Below, piece by piece: positions 30,509 through 40,375 of a DNA stretch of 64,000 nt. The stretch is from contig ML014130.1 in NCBI GenBank assembly GCA_003615045.1, positions 117,700 through 181,699 on the forward strand. Reading direction: 5' to 3'. The translations under genes and the position numbers were made by a program. Each line of letters starts with the position of its first letter. Position 1 is the first letter of the stretch. This DNA comes from Caulochytrium protostelioides (Eukaryota; Chytridiomycota; Caulochytriomycetes; Caulochytriales; Caulochytriaceae). The notes under the pieces were generated by a model. It did not search any database. It had not been told where the DNA came from and worked only from the letters and a program-made list of their open reading frames with translations.

Positions 30509-32723
30509 TGACGCCGACGTCGAGACGACGGCGAACGCGCTGCTCGACCCGTGGGCAGAGATCGTGCGGCCGGTCTGGACGCATGTGGCGCAGCAGTCCG
30601 TCACGGCCGCCTTCGCACGGCTCCTCGCGGCCCAGCGCGACACGATGGCGCGCAGTCTCTCGGCCGACCGCGGCGCGACAGCGTCGTCCGGGACACCCGC
30701 GGCGGCGTCGACGGCGACGGTGGCGCTCACGCTGCACACGATGCTCAGCACTCTGCGCAGCACCCTGCAGCCGCTGCTGAGACCCCCCTCGCCGCCACTG
30801 GCCGTCGCGCTGCCGCGCAGCATGGCGGGCGCGCCCGACGCCATGCTCGCGACCGTCCACGCCGCCTTCGGCGCCGCCCTCACCAGCCTCTACGACGACG
30901 TCGCGGGCCTGCTGGACGCGGCCCTGCAGAGCGCCGTCGCCGCGGGAACCTCCGGCGCCGGCGCCGACGCCGCGCCGCCTGCGCCGCCCGACCCCATGCC
31001 TCGCGTCTGCGGCATCGGCGCCGAAGCACGGCAGGCGGCGCTCGGCGTCGCGCGCACACACGACCTGCTGCTGGCGGCGATGGCCGCGCCGGCGCCCGCG
31101 GCGCCCGCGGCCACGTCGCCGCCGACGCCGACGCTGGCGGGGCGCCCGCGGCCGGCGGCGCTTCTCGTGCGCCGTGCGAGCGCGTTCCGGCCGGTCGCGC
31201 CGCCCGCCGCGAGCCCGCCGCTCGCTCCGGCGACCGCGTGGTGGCCTGCGGACCAGATGGCCGCGGTGGCGCAGCGCATGCTCGGCGTCTACGAGTCCGC
31301 GTTCGCCTGGGCCGTCGCGACGTACCTGCGCGCGTGGACGGCGCGCCTCGAGGCAGCGTATGCGCTCGAGTGGCAGCGTGGTTTAGCCGGCTTCACGAGC
31401 CGCTGGGTCGTCGTCGCCGAGTCCGCGGCGCTGGCAACGCCCGTCGACGCCACTGCCGCCGCCGCCGCCGCCGATGCCGACGCCTTGCCATCCGACAACG
31501 ATCTCGAGACCGAGGGCGCCGCTGTCATGGCGCCGCAGGACCCGCTGCCCACGACGGCGGCGGCGCTGTGGTCGCTGGCGGCGTGGGTCACAACTACGTT
31601 CGGACTCACGATCCCGTGGCGCCTCAAGACCCAGTTCATCGGACAGCTCCGGCAGCAGTGCTACGCGCTGTACGAGACGGCACTCACGCAGCCACGGCCC
31701 GCGGCAGCAGCAGCGTCGCCCTCGTCCACGACCATGCGTGGCGTTGCGATGGACGACGTCGACGACGAGCGGCGACGGCCGTTTGAGGACGCCTACTTTC
31801 TCCAAGTCACGATGGACCTCGCGTGCCTCGAGCGCTTGTTCCAGCCGTACCACCGCGCCATGGCCTCGGCGGCGCCCGGTTCCGAGGCGGCGCCCGGTTC
31901 CGGGGCGTCGTCGTCCGCATCCTCGCCGCCGCCGCCGTCGATGCCGCCGTGGCAGTCGCTGCAGACGCTCGCGCTCGACCGCATGGACCCGATCGCGTGG
32001 GCCGCCGTCGCCGAGACGATCCCGCCCGCCGCCGAAGCGTGGCTTGCGCGGTCCTGCCAGCTCCTCGCGCCGCTTCTCCTGCTTCCATCGCCGCGCGCGC
32101 TCCTCGCCCCGCCGGGCGCGCCCAAGAGCCTCGCGCGGCCCGGCGCCCCGGCGGCCGCCGCGCTCCCGGCGTCCGCGGTGGCGGCGGCGGCGGCGTCCGC
32201 CAACACGGCGCTCGCGGGCATGGCGCCAAAGCCACCGCGGTTCATCCCGCTCCCGGTGCTCGTGGCGCCTGCAGGCGGCGCGCCCGACCCGCGCCGGTCG
32301 AGCGTCGCCGCGCGCCCCGGCGCCCCCGACGTCTCGGGCGCCGGCACGCCGACCGCCGTGCTCACGCCCCGCTCGAGCACCGCGTCGCTCGGCGCCCCCG
32401 CCGAGCCCGCGCCCGCGCCCGCGGGCAAGTACCCGAAGCCGCGGCTGGCGTTCGACGCGTCGCGGCTCGTGGTCCGCGGCCCCGGCGGCGTGTCGGTGCT
32501 GGGGGGCGGCGCGAGCAGCGCGGCGCAGACGGCGGGCCAGGCGGCGTCGGCGGCCGCCGCGGCGGTCGCCGGCTCGGCGGACGCGCTGACGGCGACCGGC
32601 CGCGCCGTCTTTGAGCGTCTCGGCGGCGGCAGCGGCGCCCAGAAGGCCGCGGACATGCTCTCGGGCGCGGGCTCCTTCCTGCTGCGCAATGTCGTCAGCG
32701 GGGCCCAGTCCCCGCACCACTGA
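28780..32723 (+). CDS. COG1: Conserved oligomeric Golgi complex subunit 1 (two exons)
   Basis: CDS = 28780-29293 joined to 29464-32723, about 1257 residues. Exon 1 has the Cog1/Vps51-like N-terminal helix region: VSELLVQHPVAAVRTRSARF, EVEKKRADLRLIVGERYRDL and IDAADTVQAMHDAASAI at ~85-145. Human and yeast Cog1 share the EKK..LR..VGERYRDLI..ADTI pattern. Exon 2 continues with YGALLKLLVDTPDQIWKLLE, another Cog1 element. The COG complex tethers vesicles in retrograde intra-Golgi traffic, and Cog1 belongs to lobe A. The remaining ~1000 residues are helical but Ala/Pro-rich, with an Asp-Ala repeat (30464-30519) and a disordered C-terminus. The first ATG of exon 1 is used; it lies just after a CCG-rich stretch. 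Confidence 0.85.
29294..29463 (+). other. Intron of COG1
   Basis: Phase-1 intron of 170 nt with a canonical GTACGT donor and CAG acceptor. It contains a (CT)n polypyrimidine tract at ~29410-29430. Splicing joins exon 1 (ending DAQT) to the exon-2 frame EAHRASIMRYGALL without a stop. The unspliced frame terminates inside the intron. Confidence 0.75.
30464..30519 (+). repeat. GCCGAC hexamer repeat in COG1
   Basis: About nine tandem GCCGAC units encode an Ala-Asp alternating tract within COG1. It keeps the reading frame and is likely disordered. Confidence 0.85.
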
Positions 32724-32863
32724 GCGGCCGGGTGGCCCGGAGGACGGCGGCTCCCGGCCGGCGAGCCCGCGGCCGACGACGGGTCCTCGGGACGCACGAG
32801 ACCCGCCTCCGTCTTGGTTGGCTGACCGCCTCGGCGGGATTCTGTAGGATGGATGGATTGATT

Positions 32864-33940
32864 TTAAAACCGCGGCCGCTTCAGCTTTTGCTGTTCCTGC
32901 TCCAGCGCCTCCTGGCGCAGCTTGGCGTCGCGCACGAGGTCCTGCAGATTGCGCGTGCGCGCCTGGGCGGCATTGGCCAAGCGGAATTTCGACGCATGCA
33001 CCGACCGCACCGTCGTGTCGGCCACGCGGCCCTCGCGCCGCGCCGCCGCGTACTCGGTGCTCTGCATCACGTGCCGCGTGTCGATCGTCCGCAGCGACGC
33101 CACATCGACGCCCGCCAGCTCGCGCGGCCGCGCTTCCAACACGGACGGTGCTCGCTGCGGCGTCCCGAACGGCGGCGCGGCCGCCGCGTCGAGCCCCGCG
33201 GGCACGACGTACGCAGCGCTGGCGGCATGCACGGCGCCCGCGGCCGGCGGGGGCGGCGAATGTGGCGCGGGCGGCGACGTCGGTGCCGGCGCGGCGTCCT
33301 CGTGGCACGCGTCGAGACGGAAGAAATCCTGATCCGCGCTCGCTTGGGCGGTCGGCAACCGCCGCGGCGGCGCGGAGGCCGATGGCGGCGCCGCGGCCGA
33401 CACCGGAGCCAGGCGGCGCGGCCGCATCCGGGTGTTCGCAGCGGCCACCGGCACCACGGGAACCGCCGACGCATCACGTCGGGCCGGCACGCCCGGCGGC
33501 GCCCCGGGCTTCGGTGCGGACGCGCGGGGCGGCGGCAGCGCCGAGAGGAAGCGCGAGATGGAGCGCGCGTCGGCGGCCGCGCCGTCGCCCCGCGCGCGGC
33601 GCAGCGGGATGCCCGCGGCGGCAAAGAGGGCGGCTTCGGCGTCGTCGGCGTCGGCGTCGGCGTCGGCATCGGCGTCGCCGAGGGCCGTTGGAACGGCCAG
33701 CCGCCGAGGCGCTGCCGCGTCGGCGGCGGTGGGACCCGCATCCAGTGCGATCTGAGCGGGGCCGCGGCGGCGCGTCGATGCCGGCAGCGCCGCAAGATCA
33801 GCGATGGCCGGCCATGGCGTCGCTCCCGGCGCTGCTGCTGCTGCTGCTACTGCTGCTGCTGTGGCCGTGGCTGGAGCTTTGCTGTTGTCGCTGTCGCTGT
33901 CGCTGCTGGCATAGTCCGCCACGAGCGCCGGGTGGGGCAT
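32864..33940 (-). CDS. PRCC: PRCC-like protein (mitotic checkpoint / splicing factor family)
   Basis: With the ATG at 33940 the product is 358 residues. The frame is open further upstream, but no ATG lies there. Despite low complexity, ordered matches to human PRCC are visible: an N-terminal LVADYASSDSDSD, a basic RRRGPAQIALDA segment, SISRFLSALPPPR (like GLSALLPQPK), a DFFRLD motif (like NFFSLPE), and a C-terminal helix ending the protein (RTRNLQDLVRDAKLRQEALE). That helix corresponds to the RKHQITYLIHQAKERELEL tail. In animals PRCC is nuclear, binds MAD2B and associates with the spliceosome. The gene is convergent with COG1 (140 nt) and divergent from UTP14. Confidence 0.7.
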   Translation of the reverse strand: MPHPALVADYASSDSDSDNSKAPATATAAAVAAAAAAPGATPWPAIADLAALPASTRRRGPAQIALDAGPTAADAAAPRRLAVPTALGDADADADADADDAEAALFAAAGIPLRRARGDGAAADARSISRFLSALPPPRASAPKPGAPPGVPARRDASAVPVVPVAAANTRMRPRRLAPVSAAAPPSASAPPRRLPTAQASADQDFFRLDACHEDAAPAPTSPPAPHSPPPPAAGAVHAASAAYVVPAGLDAAAAPPFGTPQRAPSVLEARPRELAGVDVASLRTIDTRHVMQSTEYAAARREGRVADTTVRSVHASKFRLANAAQARTRNLQDLVRDAKLRQEALEQEQQKLKRPRF

Positions 33941-34775
33941 TGCGGCGGCCGCGCTCGCGTCGCCCGGCGACCAATCGACAAACCGATGCGGGAACCTGTC
34001 CAGGACAGACAACAATGACGGCGTCGAGGTGGATGGAGTGCGCGGCTACCGCGTCGATCCTGTCGCACGGGTCAATCGCGATACTATGGCCGCTTTCCCC
34101 GCCATCGTCGATAGCGTCGCACGCGAGGCTATGGCGGGCGAGGGTGCCGATCGTCGATGGCGCGTCGCGGGCGTCCGAATGTGGCGCATCGACGGGGCAC
34201 ATCGCCGGACGCGGCGCACACCGCGGTCCCCTCAAGTAGGCGGCGCCGCACACGCCACCCGACCGGACCCGCGGGCGGCTGCGGCGTGGCTGAGTTTCGG
34301 TCGTCGGGGTTTTCCCGAGGCCGGCGGCGGCCGCCGCCTTCCCTGGGCTCGCCGGCGGCCGCCGCCGGCCGCGACGCACGACGTGCGAGATGCCACTCGG
34401 CGGCCAACGCGCGGCGAGATAAGCACCTCTCGGGCACCCGACCTCCGCGCATCGTCGCTCACGTGCCTTGGGTCCTGCCCGTCGATACCTCGTACAGCTC
34501 GCCCGTGGTCGCGCATCGCTTCACGAACGCAGCAGCGAGCTTGACGCATGCCTGAACTCCGCCGAGTTGCCGATTCGCCGCTATCATCCCCCCCCTCCGC
34601 TGTCGGCCGATGCTCCTTCCGCCGACGACGTCCCGGCGCTGATACAAGAACTCACGGCAGCTGCAGCGCTTCCGCACGGACCCCGCGCGATCCATCGCTC
34701 CCTTTGCCGCGCCGTCGTGGCCACCCCGATCCCGGCCTCCGTTCGTGCGCGCCGCTGACGGCCGCTCCCGCAAGC
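33941..34775. other. Divergent promoter region between PRCC-like and UTP14
   Basis: About 830 bp. The UTP14 frame is open through 34548, where there is an earlier in-frame ATG. A plus-strand frame around 34468-34755 is also open, but neither adds recognisable sequence, so this is treated as promoter and 5' UTR. Long GCC/CGG stretches occur. Confidence 0.4.
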
Positions 34776-37700
34776 ATGCCGAGCTCGACCGGTCCGGCTA
34801 AGGCCGCCCGGGCCGCCAAAGGCCAGAATGGCGGCAAGAAGCAGGGCGGCCAGAAGGGCGGCGTCCAGGCGATCAGCCAGCGGATCATCGATGCCGCCGG
34901 CGGCGCCCGCCGCGGCCCGAGCGGCGCCGACCGCCATGCCCGCAAGACCTCCGGCGCGCCGGCGACGGCCGCCGCCGCCGCCCGCCGCGAGCGCGCCGCC
35001 GACGGCACCGCCGCGTGGGACGTCTATGACGAAGATGCCGCGCCCATCTCCAAGCGCGACCAGCGCTTTCTCAACCGCCGCGTCAACGAGGCCGAAGAAC
35101 ACTACCAGGCCGGCGAGGCCAAGGCTGCGCACCAGGCGTTTACGCTGAAGCGGCAGCGCGAGGCGCAGCGCGCCCAGGTCGCCGCGCAGACGGGCCAGGA
35201 GTATGCGCCCGGCGCCATGGACAGCGATCACGACGACGCGGGCGACGCGACGGCGACGTTCGAGTACGACCCGACGGCGCCGATCCGGCCCGAGGACGAC
35301 GAGGACATCAGCGAAGACGAGGCGTTCGATACCTCCGACGACGAGAAGTACGATTTCCTGCTCCGCAAGGCCAAGCCCGTGCAGGCCGCGACGAAGGCCG
35401 CGAAGGCCAAGCGCCATGCGCTCGCCGAAGACGACGTCGGTGACGACGGCATCCTGTCCGAGAGCGACGGCGGCGATGGCGATGCCGGCGACGATGACGC
35501 GCTCGAGAACTACGACTACACGAACCCGAACTTCATCAACCTCGACGACATGCTCGACTTGCCCCTGAACGAGGAGGGCCAGTTCATTCCGGACGCGGAG
35601 GCCCAGGCCAAGCGCGTCGAGCAGGAAGCCATGAGCGAAGATGAGGCCGACCTGATTGCGCAGCAGCTGCTGCCCTCAGCCTTTACCAAGGCGGCCAAGC
35701 CTTCTGTGCCCGAACCGGCCGCCAAGTCCGCTGCCAAGTCCACTGCGAAGCCTGATGCCAAGCCCGCGACGGCCGCGAAGCCGAAGCCTTCGGTCTCCTA
35801 TGACGACGACCTGGTCTCTGACTCGTCGGCATCATCGGTCGACTCGGAAGAGGACGAGGACGATGCAAGTGATGCTGCGAGCGACGATGCCAGCGACGAT
35901 GCCAGCGACGACGCCAGCGACGACGCCAGCGACGACGCCAGCGACGACGCCAGCGATGCCAGCTCCGACGAGGACGACGACGACGACGCGCCCATCGAGG
36001 ATCCGGTGGATATGGCGGGCATCGTGGCGCGCATCACGCAGCGCCAGGCGCTCAAGACACACGCGCCCGCCATCGCGCCCGACATGGGCGCGACCGTCAA
36101 CGACTCGGAGTTCCGCGTGAACGCCGGGGGCTCCGACGAGCTGAGCCTCGACGATTTGCTCGTCGGCCTCGACGGTGCACAGGGCTTCGCAGACCTCAAG
36201 AAGCAGGTCCGCCAGCTCGAGCGCGACCTGGCGACCAAGAAGATCACGCCGCTGGCGGCGCCGCTGCCGACGGTGGTCAAGCAGCGCCTGGAGCGGCAGG
36301 AGGCCAATACCATCGCCAAGAAGGACATCAGCAAGTGGCTGCCGCAGGTGCAGCAGCACCGCACGGCCGACCACATCCTCTACCAGGAGCCGAAGCTGGC
36401 CGTGGACTCCAACGCGACGCTCACGGCGCAGTTTAAGCCGTCCAACGATTTTGAGCGCGAGATCCATACCGTGATGGCCGAGGCGGGGCTCGACGAGAAG
36501 GGCCAGCGCCAGGGCGAGGAGCTCGAGATGCGCGGCATGGACCCGGCCGAGATCAAGGCGCGCTTCGCGGAGCTCGCCAAGATGCGCTCGCTCATCTTCT
36601 TTAACGAGGCGAAGCGCCGCCGCTTGGCCAAGATCAAGAGCAAGACGTGGCGCAAGCTCCACCGCAAGGACAAGACCGCGGGCATCCTCGAGGCCGAGGG
36701 CGAGGAGGGCGTGCGCCTCCGGATGGAGGCCGACCGCATCCGCGAGCGCATGACGCTGCGCCACAAGAACACCGGTAAGTGGGCCAAGCAGCTCCTCCGC
36801 CAGAAGCACAACACGCCAGGCCGCCAGGCCATCACCGAGCAGATGCGCGAGCACGCGAAGCTGACCGCGCGCATGCAGGGCCACGACCCGAATCGCCCGA
36901 GCGACTCGGAGGCCAGCGACGACAGCGACTCGGACGCCGCGGCGGCGACGTCGACCCGCAAGGCCTCGGCGTACAACCGCTTCACGGATAACGGGATGCT
37001 GGGCGACGACGAGGACGCGAGCGGCCTCTCCGAAGCCGCCAAGACGCGCGCGCTGCGCGAAATCGACGAGGTGCGCGGCGAGATCGCCGACGACGCGACG
37101 CCGCACAAGGGCGTCTACGCGATGAAGTTCATGCAGCGCGGCCGCGACCTCGGCAAGCGCAGCGTCCTCGCGTCCGCGCAGGAGCTCGAGCAGCAGATCC
37201 TCGAGGGCATTCCGCCGTCGGACTCGGAGGCCGAGCCCGCGGCCGGCGACTCCGACAGCGATGCGAGCGAGCGCCCGCGCAAGCGCCGCGGCCCGACCAC
37301 CGACGCCGAGGGCTGGACGAAGGTCGAGGGCGGCAAAATGACCTTCGCGCGCGCCGGCAAGTCCGACCGCGCCGACCGCGCGCTGCCCGCCGTCAGCGCC
37401 GACCAGCTCGACGCCTCCGGCTACCTGAACGTGACCGATGTGGCGCAGTCGGCCGCGGCCGCGGCCGACGCCGATGCCGACGACGCGGCCACCGCGGCCG
37501 CGTCGATCGCCGTCTCGGCCAACGCGGCCACCGCGGCGCTTACCCGGCCATCGGCCAAGCAGCAGCAGCAGCAGCAGCCCGTGAAGACGCCGTCGTCACG
37601 CAAGCCAGTGACGGTCGCGCCGCTCGTGGCGGCGACCGCTGACCTGGAAGCGGCGGCAGCGGCGGCGGCCACTGACGAGAAGCCGGCCACGGAGGTCACG

Positions 37701-38366
37701 GAGGCGGCAGTGGCGACCGAGCCCGTGGCGCCGTCGCCGTCGATGCCCGTCGAGGCCGCGATGCCCGCGCAGCTTGTCACAAAGCAAAGCATCGAGGAGC
37801 TCACACAGGAGGACATCATGGCGATGGTGTTTGCGACGGATGCGTCGGGCTTGCAAGACGAGTTCGAGCAGGACAAGCAAGCCGGCATGGAGGCGGAGCT
37901 GCCGCAGGCGCTGCAGACGCCGAACCTGCCCGGCTGGACGGGCGGCTGGGCGGGCGCGGGCGCGAAGCCGACGCGCAAGCAGACCCAGCTGGAGCGCAAG
38001 CGCGCGGCCGAGCGGGAGCTCGCCAAGGAGAACGCCCGCAAGAAGCGCAAGGACTTTGGCAACGCGACGGTTGCGGTGAGTGAGGCCAAGAACAAGAAGT
38101 TCGCCAAGTACCTCGCGCACAACCTGCCGTTCGACTTCGAGACGAAAGACCAGTTCCACGCGACGCTCGCGATGCCGGTCGGCAAGGAGTGGACGACGCC
38201 CGAGACGTTCAAGGCACAGATCCGCCCGCGCATTCTCGCGCAGCGCGGTGTCGCCATCGCGCCCATGGCCTACAGCGGCGCGGCCAACACGGCCGCCAAG
38301 AGCCATGCCACGACCCCCGGCGCCAAAAAGACAGCGCCGCGTCGCAACTTTTCCAAGCGGTGCTAA
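34776..38366 (+). CDS. UTP14: U3 snoRNA-associated protein 14 (small-subunit processome)
   Basis: The protein is 1196 residues from the ATG at 34776; an in-frame ATG at 34548 would add 76 Arg/Pro-rich residues. The family core is clear. Around 560-680 it reads MRSLIFFNEAKRRRLAKIKS, TWRKLHRKDKTAGILEAEG, RMTLRHKNTGKWAKQ. A later block reads GVYAMKFMQRGRD (~785). The C-terminal signature (~1105-1165: FAKYLAHNLPFDFETKDQF, LAMPVGKEWTTPETFKAQI, RPRILAQRGVAIAPM) corresponds to the Utp14 tail. Utp14 joins the nucleolar SSU processome and activates the helicase Dhr1 to release U3 snoRNA during 18S rRNA maturation. Acidic Ser/Asp tracts include a near-perfect DASDDASDD repeat. Longer than yeast Utp14 (~900) because of these insertions. 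Confidence 0.9.
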   Translation: MPSSTGPAKAARAAKGQNGGKKQGGQKGGVQAISQRIIDAAGGARRGPSGADRHARKTSGAPATAAAAARRERAADGTAAWDVYDEDAAPISKRDQRFLNRRVNEAEEHYQAGEAKAAHQAFTLKRQREAQRAQVAAQTGQEYAPGAMDSDHDDAGDATATFEYDPTAPIRPEDDEDISEDEAFDTSDDEKYDFLLRKAKPVQAATKAAKAKRHALAEDDVGDDGILSESDGGDGDAGDDDALENYDYTNPNFINLDDMLDLPLNEEGQFIPDAEAQAKRVEQEAMSEDEADLIAQQLLPSAFTKAAKPSVPEPAAKSAAKSTAKPDAKPATAAKPKPSVSYDDDLVSDSSASSVDSEEDEDDASDAASDDASDDASDDASDDASDDASDDASDASSDEDDDDDAPIEDPVDMAGIVARITQRQALKTHAPAIAPDMGATVNDSEFRVNAGGSDELSLDDLLVGLDGAQGFADLKKQVRQLERDLATKKITPLAAPLPTVVKQRLERQEANTIAKKDISKWLPQVQQHRTADHILYQEPKLAVDSNATLTAQFKPSNDFEREIHTVMAEAGLDEKGQRQGEELEMRGMDPAEIKARFAELAKMRSLIFFNEAKRRRLAKIKSKTWRKLHRKDKTAGILEAEGEEGVRLRMEADRIRERMTLRHKNTGKWAKQLLRQKHNTPGRQAITEQMREHAKLTARMQGHDPNRPSDSEASDDSDSDAAAATSTRKASAYNRFTDNGMLGDDEDASGLSEAAKTRALREIDEVRGEIADDATPHKGVYAMKFMQRGRDLGKRSVLASAQELEQQILEGIPPSDSEAEPAAGDSDSDASERPRKRRGPTTDAEGWTKVEGGKMTFARAGKSDRADRALPAVSADQLDASGYLNVTDVAQSAAAAADADADDAATAAASIAVSANAATAALTRPSAKQQQQQQPVKTPSSRKPVTVAPLVAATADLEAAAAAAATDEKPATEVTEAAVATEPVAPSPSMPVEAAMPAQLVTKQSIEELTQEDIMAMVFATDASGLQDEFEQDKQAGMEAELPQALQTPNLPGWTGGWAGAGAKPTRKQTQLERKRAAERELAKENARKKRKDFGNATVAVSEAKNKKFAKYLAHNLPFDFETKDQFHATLAMPVGKEWTTPETFKAQIRPRILAQRGVAIAPMAYSGAANTAAKSHATTPGAKKTAPRRNFSKRC
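35881..35957 (+). repeat. 12-bp tandem repeat encoding DASD units in UTP14
   Basis: About six copies of a GACGATGCCAGC / GACGACGCCAGC unit, differing only at third positions, encode (DDAS)n. Silent differences between the first and later copies suggest recent expansion of the later ones. Confidence 0.85.
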
Positions 38367-38830
38367 TCGTAGTACATGTGGTCCGCAGCGATGCATGCAA
38401 CGCTGCGAACGCAGCGCTACGTTTCGATTCCTTTTCTCCCGTTTATTTATTGGATTTTTATATTTTTATTAATGAGCATACGTGCTCATATATAGGCCCT
38501 CTCTTGAGATGGCCCAACACCATCCCCCTAAGGGTCACCCCGCAGGTCGTAGCGCATTAAGTTTATTGCCGGATGAGCTTGCCGACCACACGCTGCAGGG
38601 GGGCGTGCCCGGGAACGCGACACAGCGCTGTCGGTTTGACGGGTACGGCCAGGCAGCGTCAGATGGTCAACGCGGCATTGAGATGGCGGGTCACGAACTT
38701 GCCGTTGGTGACATCACACCCCAGCAAACCTTGGATCACGATTCCTGGGCACCGGCGTTGATTGGGTTTCAGGGCCACATGCGTCTGGGCACACACCCGA
38801 GTCGTGCGGACCCGGTCGACCGCCCGCGGC
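38367..38830. other. UTP14 3' flank, AT-rich, then unassigned sequence
   Basis: Immediately after UTP14 the DNA becomes AT-rich (38425-38470, TTTATTTATTGG...), likely its 3' UTR and polyadenylation zone, with a 7-bp stem-loop at 38472-38489. The rest is on the 3' side of the ABC fragment. A minus-strand frame there (38659-38940) ends VIQGLLGCDVTNGKFV... and may be more degraded coding sequence, not identified. Confidence 0.45.
38472..38489 (+). terminator. Stem-loop in the AT-rich UTP14 3' flank
   Basis: ATGAGCA TACG TGCTCAT forms a perfect 7-bp stem with a 4-nt loop directly downstream of an AT-rich stretch, 106 nt after the UTP14 stop. It could be part of the 3' processing region or a chance palindrome. 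Eukaryotic termination does not depend on such hairpins, so the label is tentative. Confidence 0.3.
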
Positions 38831-38975
38831 TCAGGCGCCCAGAGGGACCATGTGGATGCGGTCGCCATGCTCGATGCCGGATAGCCGGTGAGCAATCGAG
38901 AGCGTGGTACGGCCTCCGCAAGGATTCGCGAGCGGCGCACCTCGTCCTGGCTCGACGGCGCCGATGTGGTCTTGC
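38831..38975 (-). pseudogene. Fragment of an ABC transporter nucleotide-binding domain
   Basis: On the minus strand GGRTTLSIAHRLSGIEHGDRI matches the segment around the H-loop of ABCB/MDR-type ATPases (consensus GRTTLxIAHRLSTIxxADxI), including the switch histidine. About 20 nt upstream, in another frame, TTSAPSSQDEVRR resembles the D-loop region (TSALDxxSE). The two halves of one domain are thus split by a frameshift. No Walker A, signature motif or membrane segments are found around it, and the frame stops soon after at 38831. This looks like a decayed relic rather than a working gene. A missed short exon of a spliced gene is a less likely alternative. Confidence 0.5.
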
Positions 38976-39059
38976 GGTAAGGAATGGAACGCCCTGTGCC
39001 CTATAGAGCGTCCATCAATTTTCACTCACTGCTCCTCGAACGGCTGATTTGATTTTCAA

Positions 39060-39788
39060 CTATCGTCTGCTCTTGGGAGCGGCCTTCTTATCGGGCGAGG
39101 ACGCGCGCCGCTTGTCCGGCGAGGCGGCGCGGTGCTTCTCGGGTGAGCCCGCGTGGGCACCCGAGGGTGTGGTGTCGGCGCTGGAGGGCCCTGAGGACGG
39201 GATATTGGCGGCGAGGTGCTCGGCCATGGCGCCGGCATTGATGCCCGTCACGAGGGTCTCGCGGGCGAGCTCGATAATGTGGTCCGCGAACTGGATCGGC
39301 GAGACTTCCTCGAGGTTGGGGTCGCGCGTCGCGAGGATCATGTCGGGCGGCAGGGCCTCTGCGCCGGCGATGCGGCCGAGGCACAGTCGCGACTTGCACC
39401 AGCAGTCAAAGGGCTCGACCATCGACCACTCGGTCGATGGGTAGAAGTACGTGATCTCGTCGCCAATGTTGATGTTCTTCAGCGCGCGGATGCGCATGAG
39501 CGGCAGGTCGAAGTAGACGTTCGGGTCGCACGAGTGGTTCATGTACTGGAACTCCGAGTTGAGCAGCACGTGCTCGTTGCGGCCGACCTGGACGCTCAGG
39601 TACGAGCGCTCCGGGGTGCGGCGCAGACCTTGAAACTCCGCCACGAGCGAGCCCGGCGTGATGCGGGTCAAGCTGACCAGCTTCGCGCGCCGCGCGTCGT
39701 CCGCGCCCACGACCTCCACGAGACCGCGATACCGCTGAGGACTGATCGGCGGCAGGCAGATCGCATCCGATGGCGCCGCATGCGGCAT
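39060..39788 (-). CDS. SET-domain protein with post-SET cysteines
   Basis: From the ATG at 39788 the protein has 242 residues. The frame is open further upstream, but that part includes a long T-run that looks like 5' UTR. Residues ~75-150 hold the SET core: EFQYMNHSCDPNVYFD (the NHS.xPN motif that forms part of the AdoMet pocket), then IGDEITYFYPSTEW with the Tyr-rich end. A post-SET element follows (FDCWCKSRLCLGRIAG, C-x-C-x4-C). The N-terminal SET segment (KLVSLTRITPGSLVAEFQG) lacks the usual GxG. Such small SET proteins occur widely in fungi; the substrate is unknown. The last ~40 residues are Lys/Ser/Pro repeats. Confidence 0.8.
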   Translation of the reverse strand: MPHAAPSDAICLPPISPQRYRGLVEVVGADDARRAKLVSLTRITPGSLVAEFQGLRRTPERSYLSVQVGRNEHVLLNSEFQYMNHSCDPNVYFDLPLMRIRALKNINIGDEITYFYPSTEWSMVEPFDCWCKSRLCLGRIAGAEALPPDMILATRDPNLEEVSPIQFADHIIELARETLVTGINAGAMAEHLAANIPSSGPSSADTTPSGAHAGSPEKHRAASPDKRRASSPDKKAAPKSRR

Positions 39789-40228
39789 GGAATCATCCAA
39801 AACGATCAGTTGCCAAAAAAGAACAGAAAAAAAAAACATCACCGATCGCATACGTGTAAACACAGGTGAGCGGATGGAATCGAGCCGACATTCGTCAGGA
39901 ACACTGACGCTATCATGTAGTCCATCGCTCGATGAATCATGAAGCCCCTTACGCTCTGGCACTCCTGTGCGACATGGTGACGAGCAACGGAACGATGAGA
40001 TCTGATGGGGGTATGATGGGGTCTAATGGTTTGGTATTGCAGGATAAGCGGCGAGAACGGAAGACAATGGCGGGCAAATTCAAACGCAGGGCATGTGATG
40101 GAGGGGATGCTTGGGATGCTTGGGAGACCGGACGGCTGTCACAACAGGCCCGACGCGTCTGCCGCCATGTGCGCGACGGTAGTGCGTGGGTTCTGAGCAC
40201 ATGAGCCAAAAAGCATCGATCGCGTGCC
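39789..40228. other. Upstream region of the SET gene, no gene seen
   Basis: This contains the probable promoter and 5' UTR of the SET-domain gene, including an A-run at 39828-39836 on the plus strand. Frames are short. Nothing else was recognised. Confidence 0.45.
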
Positions 40229-40375
40229 TCAGAAAAGGGGATTCTGCAGGGTCAGCAGCAGCGTCTCGCTGGCGCGGCGCGCTTCCGCTCCGCCGATGAG
40301 CAGCACGGCCTTTCCTATCGCCGCCGGCTTTGCAAGCTGCCGCCGCAGCCGCTCAGGGCTCCACAGTGCGGCCAT
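40229..40375 (-). CDS. Small ORF, 48 residues, unknown
   Basis: An ATG in good context (ATCGCCATGG) opens a 48-residue frame starting MAALWSPERLRRQLAKPAAI and ending LLLTLQNPLF. It looks more like real protein (amphipathic, Leu-rich, GC-ending codons) than neighbouring chance frames. It could instead be the last exon of a spliced gene whose upstream exon includes a 40607-40422 frame ending near a GTGAGT donor. No family is recognised. Confidence 0.3.
   Translation of the reverse strand: MAALWSPERLRRQLAKPAAIGKAVLLIGGAEARRASETLLLTLQNPLF

Noticed and set aside
31383-33308. 641-codon minus-strand frame overlapping COG1 and the PRCC-like gene
   Set aside because: Antisense and out-of-frame shadow of two supported genes.
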